Part shown: piece after piece, positions 34,095-42,087 of the stretch | Layout: the number at the start of each line of letters is the position of its first letter | How positions within the stretch are numbered: position 1 is the first letter of the stretch | Notes under the pieces: generated by a model | Database searches by the model: none | What the model was told of the DNA's origin: nothing | Seen by the model: only the letters and a program-made list of their open reading frames with translations | Translations under genes and position numbers: made by a program | Source: JBPRGG01 sp051418075 | GTDB lineage: Bacteria > Bacteroidota > Bacteroidia > Cytophagales > Cyclobacteriaceae | Reading direction: 5' to 3' | Assembly: GCA_051418075.1 (NCBI GenBank) | Contig: JBPRGG010000069.1 | Location: 1 to 42,262 of the forward strand | DNA length: 42,262 nt

Positions 34095-34130
34095 GACCAA
34101 AATTTTAAGTTTATTAATTGAATCCCTTGG

Positions 34131-34775
34131 TCAATGATGATGATGTTCATGCTTATGTTCCATATCCAATAGCGCTGCTCCGGAATCTTTCAACAATCCG
34201 ACCGACCATTTTATAATTACCAGCGCGCTGACTATAGCCGCAACAGGATCGACAAAAGGTATATTCCAGATCATTGCGGCGGTTAAACCTGCTATAGCGG
34301 TAAGACTTGTTAAAGCGTCGGCGATTACGTGCAGATAGGCCGCTCTAATGTTATGATCTGAATGCTCATGATCATGATGAAGCAGGAATGCGCTGGCTAT
34401 ATTTACAACCAAACCAATAACCGCCACCAGAATAGCCTCTTTATAAACAATGTTAACCGGATTATATAATCGTTCCACTGCTTCAACCATAATGACGACG
34501 GCAAAGATCAGCAGCATCAATCCGCTGCTGTAGCCTGAGAGTGATAAAATCTTTTCAGAATTGCCTTTGAAATTATCCTTCTGCGAAACTCTTCTTACTA
34601 TTATATAGGCTATCCAGCTTAAACCTATCGCCAGAACATGCGAACCCATATGAATGCCATCTGCAAGCAGCGCCATTGAATTGGTTATCAACCCAAATAT
34701 TATTTCCACTACCATCGTGACGGCGGTTAATAGTACGACCCACATGGTCTTTTTCTCATGATTATGATGATGCAC
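34131..34775 (-). CDS. CDF-family divalent-metal exporter lacking the C-terminal cytosolic domain (DmeF-like)
   Basis: Cation diffusion facilitators export Zn2+, Co2+, Ni2+ or Cd2+ by proton exchange. The 214 residues hold six membrane segments with the metal sites: ADGIHMGSH in segment II (His and Asp ligands near 38-46) and LHVIADALTS in segment V near 148-157. The His-rich loop LHHDHEHSDHN lies before segment V. The protein starts with HHHNHEKK and ends in EHKHEHHHH. Typical members have about 300 residues and a cytosolic C-terminal dimer domain; here it is missing and replaced by a His tail, so the end looks natural and not truncated. The start is GTG at 34773-34775. It lies between the RND pump gene (120-base gap) and an unknown membrane gene. 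Confidence 0.88.
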   Translation of the reverse strand: MHHHNHEKKTMWVVLLTAVTMVVEIIFGLITNSMALLADGIHMGSHVLAIGLSWIAYIIVRRVSQKDNFKGNSEKILSLSGYSSGLMLLIFAVVIMVEAVERLYNPVNIVYKEAILVAVIGLVVNIASAFLLHHDHEHSDHNIRAAYLHVIADALTSLTAIAGLTAAMIWNIPFVDPVAAIVSALVIIKWSVGLLKDSGAALLDMEHKHEHHHH

Positions 34776-34895
34776 AGAAAATTTAATTTTAAATTTTAAA
34801 TGTTGAATTTTAAAATGAATATCTACTCAAAGTTATTTAATATTAATTGTAATTCCTGCGTGTACGCAACCTCATAACTCGTAACTCAACATTCA

Positions 34896-37800
34896 TCATT
34901 TAACATTCATCATTTTATAAACCGCAGGAATAACCACCAAATTCAATAATGTAGCTGATAAAAGTCCTCCTAAAATGACCACAGCCATCGGACTTTGAAT
35001 TTCACTGCCTGGTTGGCCGCCCTTCAACGCCAATGGGATCAAAGCCAGTCCGGTCGTGAAAGCCGTCATCAGGATCGGATTCAAACGATCCAGCGCGCCA
35101 TGTCTGATCAGATCCATTCCGCTTTGGCCTTCCCTGCGCAGATCTTCATACCTAGAAACCAGCAAAATGCCGTTTCGCGTGGCAATTCCAAACAAACTGA
35201 TAAAACCGATAGTCGCCGCAATACTGACGACGCCTCCGGTAAAATACAGGATCAGAATGCCGCCAATTAACGCCAAAGGCAGATTAATCAGGACGACTAA
35301 AGCAAGCTTTACATTCTTGAATTCATAATACAACAGAAAAAATATGATCAACAAAGCGATGAATGCCGTAACCAGCAATAGTTGCGAAGCCTTCGCCTCG
35401 CTTTCAAATTGTCCTCCGAATTCTACCCGGTAACCTTCCGGCAGATTTATATTGCTATTGATAACCTCCTGTATCTCGTTTACGGCGCTTCTCAGATCTC
35501 TCTCCTGCACGTTGGCTGCCACAACTATTTTTCGCTGCACGTCCTCTCTGCTGATGCTGTTCGGGCTGCTGACGGATGAAATATCAGCCAACTGCTCCAA
35601 TGTGGTTTGGCCGCCATTAGGCAGGCTGATCAGCGATGAACGAACATTCTCAATGCTGTTCCTGGACTCTTGCCTGTATCGCACCACCAGGTGAAAATAC
35701 TGCTGTCCTTCATAAATCTCGCCTGCTTCTTCACCTGCAAAGGCAACATCTACCTGTTCCATCAAATCGCCCACCGTCATTCCATAAGCGGATAACATCT
35801 GCCTCCTGGGGGTTATCCTAAGCTGTGGAACTTCAATTTGCTGGTCTACCGCCACGTCGGCCAACCCGTCTATCGGGCGGATATTCCTTTCTACCTGTTT
35901 ACCTAAATCAAATAAACGCTGCAAGTTCGGACCGAAGATCTTAATAGCTATATTGGCGCGAGTTCCTGAAAGCATATGGTCTATCCTGTGGGCGATTGGC
36001 TGACCAAGCGTGATATTGACTCCCGGAACGACGCCGAGCTTGTTACGCACTTCTTCAAAAAACGCCTCCTTGCTTTTACCTGAAAGTTTAAACGGCGCGT
36101 CAATCTCAGCGGCATTCACGCCCTGGGCATGCTCGTCCAGCTCCGACCTGCCCGTTCGCCGGGTTACCACCTCTATTTCCGGAATTTCCAGTAACAGTTG
36201 TTCGATCAGTCTTCCTGTTTTATTACTTTCCTCCAACGACATTCCCGGAGGGCCTACGGCGCTGATCACCAGGGATCCTTCGTTGAATTCCGGCAGAAAG
36301 CTTCTCCCTAACTGGGTAAATGCCAGCGCGCTGATGAGAAAAACCGCTACCGTGAGCCCGATAACTGTTTTAGGGATTTTCAACGCCCTGTTTAGCGTTG
36401 CGGCATATCTTTTTTGCAGCCATCGCTCTACTTTTGTACCTTCTTTTTGTTTATCCAACACCTTTTTATTTTTCAGCAAGTAGGAACATAACACTGGCGT
36501 CAGGGTTACCGCGACCACCAACGATGTTAAGACAGAAGTAATAAAAGCAATACCCAATGGCTTAAGCAAACGACCTTCCATACCCCCCAGGAAAAAGAGC
36601 GGGATAAATGAAACAATGATGATGAGGGTGGCAATAATAATGGAGCTTCTTATCTCTACCGAAGCGTCCTGAACCACCTTTAAGACGGGTTCTCTGTTTT
36701 CTTTTGGTTTGCGAAAGTTTTCCCGCAACCTTTTAAAAACATTTTCAACGTCGATAATGGCATCGTCGACAAGAGCGCCAATAGCAATAGCCATACCGCC
36801 CAGGCTCATGGTATTGATGGTATACCCCAACATTTTCAGGATAATCACCGTCACCAGGAGCGACAGGGGAATAGCCAGCAGGGAGATAACAGTCGTTCTC
36901 CAATTCATGAGGAAGATAAAAAGTACGATCGCAACGAAGAATGCGCCTTCCAGCAGCGTTTCATTAAGATTATTAATGGAAGCTTCAATAAAATCAGATT
37001 GCCGGAAGATATGACTTTCAATGTTGACGTTTGGCGGCAAGGTCTTTTCAAGATCGGCCAGCGCCGCGTCCAGTCTTTCGGTCAATTCCAGGGTATTCAC
37101 ATTCGGCTGCTTTGATATGGTCAGGATAACCGCTGGAGAAGCGTTAAGCGATCCGTCGCCTATTTTATCCGCCGCCCCTATCTGTACGATGGCCACATCT
37201 TTGATTTTGATGGTCTGTTCGTTTTCCTGTTTCAGAACCGCTTCTTCAAGGTGTTCTACTGTATAAGCTCTGCCTGCGCCTTTGATAATATATTGGTTTC
37301 CATGTTGATTAAAGAAACCTCCGGGTGCATTAATATTGGCTTCCTGTACTTTCTCATAAAGTTCTCCAAGGGTCACATTATAATATTTCAACTTTTCTGG
37401 ATGCGCCAACACCTGATATTGTTTATAGTCGCCTCCAATAACCACTACATTAGCGATGCCTCCAATAGATTTGATCCTCGGCCTTATCGTCCAGTCGGAT
37501 AAAGTTCTGAGTTCCATCGGCGAAAGGCTGTCTGAAGTAACTCCCAGCAACATAATTTCACCCATAATAGAAGATATGGGCGCCATAGTGGGCGTACCCA
37601 CGCCAGCCGGCAGACTTTCCTGTACGATGGGTATTCTTTCGCTTACAATTTGCCGGGCCTTGTAAATATCCGTTCCCCAATCAAATTCAACCCACACAAT
37701 GGATATCCCGGCGGCTGAAGCCGACCGGATCCTGCGAACGTCCGGCGATCCGTTGAGCGCGGTTTCCAGTTGATAGGTGACCAGTTTCTCAATTTCTTCC

Positions 37801-37973
37801 GATTCCATTCCATGCGCCTCTGTCAATATAGTCACAGTCGGCGCAGTAAGATCCGGAAACACGTCTACATTCATGGTGCGGGCGACGTAAAGCCCTGCTA
37901 TGGTCAATATTGCCGCAGCTAAAAGTACCATTAGACGGTTGTGCAGCGATATATGAAGGATTTTGTTTAGCAA
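34896..37973 (-). CDS. CusA/CzcA-family heavy-metal RND efflux pump
   Basis: Inner-membrane proton-driven pump that exports metal ions in a tripartite complex. The 1025 residues have the RND layout: LLAAAILTIAGLYVARTMNVDVFPDLTAPTV at the front, the first periplasmic loop (about 40-335), segments II-VI (about 340-500), the second loop and a final membrane block. The segment-IV motif is AIAIGALVDDAIIDVEN (395-411), unlike VDGAVV of CzcA or VDAAIVMIEN of CusA, so the metal is not assigned from it. The start is TTG at 37971-37973: the protein begins with xLNKILHISLHNRLMV as homologues do, and a TAA lies just upstream. It is the third gene of the efflux set (103-base gap to the adaptor gene). Confidence 0.95.
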   Translation of the reverse strand: MLNKILHISLHNRLMVLLAAAILTIAGLYVARTMNVDVFPDLTAPTVTILTEAHGMESEEIEKLVTYQLETALNGSPDVRRIRSASAAGISIVWVEFDWGTDIYKARQIVSERIPIVQESLPAGVGTPTMAPISSIMGEIMLLGVTSDSLSPMELRTLSDWTIRPRIKSIGGIANVVVIGGDYKQYQVLAHPEKLKYYNVTLGELYEKVQEANINAPGGFFNQHGNQYIIKGAGRAYTVEHLEEAVLKQENEQTIKIKDVAIVQIGAADKIGDGSLNASPAVILTISKQPNVNTLELTERLDAALADLEKTLPPNVNIESHIFRQSDFIEASINNLNETLLEGAFFVAIVLFIFLMNWRTTVISLLAIPLSLLVTVIILKMLGYTINTMSLGGMAIAIGALVDDAIIDVENVFKRLRENFRKPKENREPVLKVVQDASVEIRSSIIIATLIIIVSFIPLFFLGGMEGRLLKPLGIAFITSVLTSLVVAVTLTPVLCSYLLKNKKVLDKQKEGTKVERWLQKRYAATLNRALKIPKTVIGLTVAVFLISALAFTQLGRSFLPEFNEGSLVISAVGPPGMSLEESNKTGRLIEQLLLEIPEIEVVTRRTGRSELDEHAQGVNAAEIDAPFKLSGKSKEAFFEEVRNKLGVVPGVNITLGQPIAHRIDHMLSGTRANIAIKIFGPNLQRLFDLGKQVERNIRPIDGLADVAVDQQIEVPQLRITPRRQMLSAYGMTVGDLMEQVDVAFAGEEAGEIYEGQQYFHLVVRYRQESRNSIENVRSSLISLPNGGQTTLEQLADISSVSSPNSISREDVQRKIVVAANVQERDLRSAVNEIQEVINSNINLPEGYRVEFGGQFESEAKASQLLLVTAFIALLIIFFLLYYEFKNVKLALVVLINLPLALIGGILILYFTGGVVSIAATIGFISLFGIATRNGILLVSRYEDLRREGQSGMDLIRHGALDRLNPILMTAFTTGLALIPLALKGGQPGSEIQSPMAVVILGGLLSATLLNLVVIPAVYKMMNVK

Positions 37974-38075
37974 TTTTCTATGATTTTATGTTTTTAAATG
38001 TCATTACGCTTATAAAGCTTTGATAAAGAAGGATTCAAAATTTGTTATTTGTTGTTTGAATTTTGTGGATTAAAA

Positions 38076-39584
38076 TCAGTGCGTATGTCCATGCGCGGGA
38101 ACCTGCCCCGCCATGGAAGCCATTTTCACCTGGTAAGCGCCTTCGGATACCACCACTTCGCCCGGATTCAATCCTTTAATGATTTCCACCTGCTCTCCAT
38201 TTTGCCTGCCTTTGATTACCGGTCTTCGTTCAAAACTTTCACCTGACAGCTGGACAACCGCTTCATATTTACCATAATCCTCCAGCAAAGCGGACGCAGG
38301 AATAATAAGGCCCTCTCTTTGATCGCCTACGGCAATCTGCACTTCTGTGAAACTGCCTTCCGGCGCAGTAACGACTTCATTCACCCGGGCGTATACCGGC
38401 AACTGAGGTTGACCCGGATCAACTTCTTTTCCAACCGATAATAAAGTCCCGCCGGCCCCATTCAGATCCGACCATCGGCCGTAGTCCGGCTGATACCAGA
38501 TGTTGTGAATATTTTCCATACCAGCGGCCTGCGATAAGTTCACATGCGCTTCCAACAACCGGGATTGATGCGAACCTATAGTGATAAGGTTATCTCCCTG
38601 GTTTACAAAGTCGCCGTTGTTTACGTTGATCGCTTTTATATAGCCGTCAAAAGGAGCCCTGATTTGCTTGCCTCCGGCGGAATAACCTGAGGATAAGGTT
38701 TCATAGGTTGACTTTGCCACCTTAAACCGGCTTTCTACCTGTTCAAGTTCTGCATTGGGAACAATATCCAATTCATTAAGCTGTTTCTTACGTTCATATT
38801 CAGCTTTAGCCTGTTCAAAATTTGCCCTCGCCTGTTCAATTTCAGCGGAAAGATTATTTGACGTCAGTCCAGATCCGCTGATGGTCATCAACGGCTGTCC
38901 CTTTTTCACAATAGTTCCTTTGGTCAGATTTGCGTCGACATACCCAATTACGCCGCCAGCGCTGGCGATGAGCGTTTTACTGCCGCCGGGAGAAGCCTTC
39001 CATACGCCGGAGGTATTGATCACATCATATATTTCTCCGCGTATTACCAGAACGGTCTGAAAATCAATTTTCCAGGCTTGTTCTTTTAGGAATGTTATCG
39101 TACCGTCATCTTCCTCCTCTGTTCCTAGCCCTTTTTCGGCTTCCTCCGCCGAAGCAAACACCCGCACATTATTTACGATGATCCGATCCTGGTACTCCGG
39201 CGTTTCCAGATCAAAAACCAATTGGTATTCGCCCGCTTCCTTTGGCTGTAATGCGGGACTGAATATTCCCGGAAAGGAAGGCGCTTCCACTTTATGTTTT
39301 ATTCCCTTTTGATCTTTGATCAGGCTTACTGTGACCGACCCTTCGCGTACCGGCTGATGGCCTTCCAACTTAGTGAAATGGACCGCAAAACGGCTCGACC
39401 TTCCTGCAACCAGCGCAGGGAATTCTACAAACAGTTCAGTTTCCCCGGTCCATAGGGTTGTATCCTGAGTCAGGGTTTCTTCGCCATGACTGCCGAATTC
39501 GTCATGCGCATGGCCATGATCCTCTGCCTGCCGGTTACAGGAGAAAGCCGCTATTGATAGTATTGTGATGAATATATGTCGCAT
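38076..39584 (-). CDS. RND efflux periplasmic adaptor lipoprotein (CusB/CzcB type) with His-rich N-terminus
   Basis: Membrane-fusion protein that links the RND pump to the outer-membrane channel. The 502 residues carry a lipoprotein signal with AFSC (Cys16) and a His-rich stretch EDHGHAHDEFGSHGEE (21-36). A beta domain follows at about 45-150, where ELFVEFPALVAGRSSRFAVHF is seen. Then come the barrel-sandwich parts around GSKTLIASAGGVIGYVDANL and APFDGYIKAINVNNGDFVNQGDNL, a coiled-coil hairpin (about 260-300, IEQARANFEQAKAEYERKK), and the beta-barrel/C-terminal part with NPGEVVVSEGAYQVKM. The tail PAHGHTH again is His-rich. His clusters suggest direct metal capture. It lies 16 bases from the outer-membrane factor gene. 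Confidence 0.95.
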   Translation of the reverse strand: MRHIFITILSIAAFSCNRQAEDHGHAHDEFGSHGEETLTQDTTLWTGETELFVEFPALVAGRSSRFAVHFTKLEGHQPVREGSVTVSLIKDQKGIKHKVEAPSFPGIFSPALQPKEAGEYQLVFDLETPEYQDRIIVNNVRVFASAEEAEKGLGTEEEDDGTITFLKEQAWKIDFQTVLVIRGEIYDVINTSGVWKASPGGSKTLIASAGGVIGYVDANLTKGTIVKKGQPLMTISGSGLTSNNLSAEIEQARANFEQAKAEYERKKQLNELDIVPNAELEQVESRFKVAKSTYETLSSGYSAGGKQIRAPFDGYIKAINVNNGDFVNQGDNLITIGSHQSRLLEAHVNLSQAAGMENIHNIWYQPDYGRWSDLNGAGGTLLSVGKEVDPGQPQLPVYARVNEVVTAPEGSFTEVQIAVGDQREGLIIPASALLEDYGKYEAVVQLSGESFERRPVIKGRQNGEQVEIIKGLNPGEVVVSEGAYQVKMASMAGQVPAHGHTH

Positions 39585-39600
39585 ATTTGTTGGTATCTTT

Positions 39601-40812
39601 TTATAAATCAGTCAATCGATGTTTTAATAGTTCAGCTTTTTGCCGATGCAATTGAAGCTCCATTTCCAGCATGGCGTCGTATGCCTGTCTGTAAAACCTA
39701 AGCTCCTGGTAAAAGTCGATAAATGAAATTTCCCCAAGTCTGTATGCTTCCAACAGCAGTTCTTCGCTGTTAAGCTTACTTAGCGTATTTTGATATTCGG
39801 TGTACTTCTGAAGCGTCAGTTGGTATTGGTTGTACAATCCCTGTAATTGGGTGAAATATTCATTCAACCTGTTTTCCGTATTCAATCTTTCAAACTTGTA
39901 CAATGCTTTCGCCGATTTTATCTTATTCCGGTTGTTCCACAAAGGAATTTCTACGCCCCCAAGAAAGCCTGAATTTACCGTGCCCGGTATGCCCTGGCGG
40001 TTGAAACCGAATGTCAGATCGGGCAACGACTGACTTTGCGACAGTTTTACCTTTGCCATAGACGTCTTATCATTATTCCTCAATGACAAAAGCGACGGTT
40101 CCATATCCAGTTTTTCATTCCACAGGCTGTCGACCGGCTCTATGGTGAAATCTCTGTCATAAGTTAAGCCGGACAGGTTTATTTCCTGATCTCCGTTCAG
40201 GTATTCAAGTTTACGCTGAACTGTGCGGATGAAATCATCTATTTGTTCAACAGTAAACTGTTCCTCCATCCAGGCAATGCGCGACTTATTCAATTCAAGT
40301 ATTCCCACCTGCTCTTGTTCATACAGTTCGTTTGTTTGCTGGAAAACCTCGTAGGCCTGATCCATTCTTGCCTGTTCGATTTCCCTGACTTTATTCAGGT
40401 AAACCAACTCCTGAAGCAGTTTTTGCGCTTCAAGAAGAATTTCCTGCTTTTGATTTATATATCCGAGTTCCAATCCGGTTGTTTGCAGGTCTATAAGATC
40501 CCTCCTTTGGGCGTAAACAGTCGGAAACTCAAAAGATTGTGAAACCTGGAATTCTGTGTAATCGCCGCCGCCGGAATCGCCGAAAGGCAAGTAATAACCC
40601 GAAGCTTCCGGATCAGGCAAGTTATTGCCTGCGGAAAGGTTAAGCGTTTGACCTTTAACATACTCCTGGTATGCCTTAAGCGTTTTGTTGTTTTGCTTTA
40701 TTTTCTGCAAAACCTGCTCAATGCCAGTATCCTGTGCATTAACGGACATAATAGACAACAGCATTGACGAGGCGACTATAAAAATTGTAAATATATCCTT
40801 ACTCTTCAACAT
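39601..40812 (-). CDS. TolC-family outer-membrane channel
   Basis: Forms the outer-membrane exit duct of the metal pump. The 403-residue product has a signal peptide (cut near residue 27, after VNAQ). The two long-helix repeats typical of outer-membrane efflux proteins follow, for example YEQEQVGILELNKSRIAWME near 160-180 and ALYKFERLNTENRLNEYFTQLQG near 305-325. The conserved GFLGGVEIPLWNNRNK is near 280-295, where the beta-strand return lies. There is no lipobox. Length is normal for CzcC/CusC relatives. It is the upstream member of the three-gene efflux core; a hairpin precedes it at 40861-40894. Confidence 0.92.
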   Translation of the reverse strand: MLKSKDIFTIFIVASSMLLSIMSVNAQDTGIEQVLQKIKQNNKTLKAYQEYVKGQTLNLSAGNNLPDPEASGYYLPFGDSGGGDYTEFQVSQSFEFPTVYAQRRDLIDLQTTGLELGYINQKQEILLEAQKLLQELVYLNKVREIEQARMDQAYEVFQQTNELYEQEQVGILELNKSRIAWMEEQFTVEQIDDFIRTVQRKLEYLNGDQEINLSGLTYDRDFTIEPVDSLWNEKLDMEPSLLSLRNNDKTSMAKVKLSQSQSLPDLTFGFNRQGIPGTVNSGFLGGVEIPLWNNRNKIKSAKALYKFERLNTENRLNEYFTQLQGLYNQYQLTLQKYTEYQNTLSKLNSEELLLEAYRLGEISFIDFYQELRFYRQAYDAMLEMELQLHRQKAELLKHRLTDL

Positions 40813-40860
40813 TTACCACTCAAAATTTTACCATTCAATATTTAACATTTAATAAATAAC

Positions 40861-40894
40861 AATTACCCCGGAGCGGTTAAACTCCGGGATAATT
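40861..40894 (-). terminator. hairpin between the His-rich lipoprotein and outer-membrane channel genes
   Basis: AATTA plus CCCGGAG pairs with CTCCGGG plus TAATT with one C/A mismatch and an eight-base loop. It begins directly after the lipoprotein stop on the minus strand and is stable, but no long T run follows, so partial termination or mRNA processing between the two genes is as likely as full termination. Confidence 0.5.
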
Positions 40895-40895
40895 G

Positions 40896-41132
40896 TTAAT
40901 GTTGATGGCCATTTTCATGATCATGACCATGGTCGTCAGCCGCAGAATTCGATACGGAATCTTCCACTGTGAATTCTTCCTGTTCTGTCTGCTCCTGATC
41001 ATGCGTATGAGTACCTTCCCCATGTTCATGAGAATGATCTTGCTCCTGGGCGTTTTGACTTCCCGCACCACATGATGCGGCCATAAATGCCAGGTAAACG
41101 ACTATAAACGACGTATAAATGAATCGTTTCAT
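40896..41132 (-). CDS. small His-rich lipoprotein, probable metal-binding
   Basis: 78 residues with a lipoprotein signal ending in the lipobox-like MAASC (Cys21). A soluble part follows, dominated by His, Glu and Asp: QDHSHEHGEGTHTHDQEQTEQEEF, then DDHGHDHENGHQH at the end. It has no catalytic domain; it can only bind metal. It could serve as a periplasmic metal sponge or donor to the adaptor, whose own N-terminus is His-rich. It is encoded between the 139-residue His-rich protein and the channel gene, with a hairpin after its stop. I know no experimental function for it. Confidence 0.8.
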   Translation of the reverse strand: MKRFIYTSFIVVYLAFMAASCGAGSQNAQEQDHSHEHGEGTHTHDQEQTEQEEFTVEDSVSNSAADDHGHDHENGHQH

Positions 41133-41220
41133 AATAATTAAATTTTTGGTTGCTATTATCCCATGCAGAATAATGGCTTCCTGTGAAACATAAACTATGA
41201 TAAATAAGAATTTTACTAAC

Positions 41221-41640
41221 TTAAACCAGACTAGGAGGGCCTCTTAAAGAGAGAGCTTCTGGCAGATAAGAAGATCTTATAAAGACGGCTTTTATACGCC
41301 ATCGATTTTTTATAATTGTTTGATCATCGGAATAAGGAAGAACTATGCCTTGCTGACTTGTTAAAGCGCATGTTTGATCTTTCACATATGTCTTGTCATC
41401 GCTGAAGCGAACAAAGCTGAAATCGCCGGCTACTGATACATGTTGGTGGTTGGAAAAAGGATGATGATCGTTTGCTCCATCTCCACCATCGTGATCATGG
41501 CCGGTATGATCGTGATGATCATGGCCGCTTATTGCACGATCATTCTCCGGTTTATCATGGTGATGATGCGGAATAATCTCATGGCTTAACGCCAGAAGAA
41601 GTGACAACAACAGCAGTATGGATAAGACGGATCTTTTCAC
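41221..41640 (-). CDS. small exported His-rich protein of the metal block
   Basis: 139 residues with a hydrophobic N-terminus (VLSILLLLSLLLALSHEII) that may be a signal peptide or an anchor, then HHHHDKPENDR and a dense His-Asp block GHDHHDHTGHDHDGGDGANDHH, followed by a less biased part (SVAGDFSFVRFSDDKTYV) and the ending LSLRGPPSLV. The last segment resembles the short tail of small proteins found beside CusCBA-type genes in Bacteroidota, but I can name no family. The start is GTG at 41638-41640; no in-frame ATG is available near it. It is the first gene of the metal block on the minus strand. Metal binding is inferred from composition. Confidence 0.75.
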   Translation of the reverse strand: MKRSVLSILLLLSLLLALSHEIIPHHHHDKPENDRAISGHDHHDHTGHDHDGGDGANDHHPFSNHQHVSVAGDFSFVRFSDDKTYVKDQTCALTSQQGIVLPYSDDQTIIKNRWRIKAVFIRSSYLPEALSLRGPPSLV

Positions 41641-42087
41641 AATTGCAAAAATAACAAAAAGTAAAAGTATAAGTTCAATATTTCATTTAGATTGAAAAGA
41701 AACTTAAAAGGATTCCTAAAATCGCCCTTGCGGCGATCCTGTTCGCTCTGATACAATTTGAAAAATTGGTAAAATCTATTTTCATTTAGTTGGAATAGCA
41801 TTCCAATTTTGCCAGTCAGCGCCGGGTATGTAATGTCCTTCTACCCTCATGTTCTCTGACCTTCCGGCATAATCCCGCTTATTTATCCCCTACAAAACCG
41901 ACCGATCGAGGAAATAATTGCAGGAAAAGTTATAGCCAATAATTCAGCCGTACAAACACGCTTGTAACTGCTGTTGCAGCGAAAATCATTATTCCCTCAA
42001 GCCAACTTTCGGCAGTGTATAATTATAATGAAAAGTAATTAAAAGGTTAAAAATTGCACAACTTGGTATAGCCGTAAAGTCAACGCA
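41641..42087. other. non-coding stretch between the metal block and cysH
   Basis: I found no gene with a good start and family match. A small hairpin TTGGAAT-AGC-ATTCCAA followed by T lies at 41790-41810, and a 32-codon hydrophobic frame without a start codon lies near 41700-41790. One end of the island may be hidden here, but I see no repeat that marks it. Confidence 0.5.

Larger units (their letters stand above)
31408..42087. mobile_element. putative tRNA-Pro-linked integrative island carrying metal efflux genes
   Basis: Evidence for transfer is the tyrosine recombinase and small HTH gene right after a tRNA gene, an inverted repeat around the integrase gene, and a block of heavy-metal efflux genes whose DNA is visibly richer in GC and CpG than the flanks. 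The left end is probably at the 3' end of tRNA-Pro. The right end is not resolved: I found no direct repeat of the tRNA end in the window, and the boundary given is only the stretch before the CysH gene. Conjugation and replication genes are absent, so the element would be non-autonomous or a remnant, or it extends beyond the window. Confidence 0.4.

Noticed and set aside
34868..34915. Short repeat CATTCATCATTT near the end of the RND pump gene
   Set aside because: Two neighbouring copies, one within the last codons of the gene; too short and AT-rich to suggest a mobile or regulatory element.
41697..41793. Hydrophobic 32-codon plus-strand frame (ALAAILFALIQF) right of the metal block
   Set aside because: It has no start codon and no partner sequence. 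It might be the decayed front of a membrane protein, but nothing supports this.
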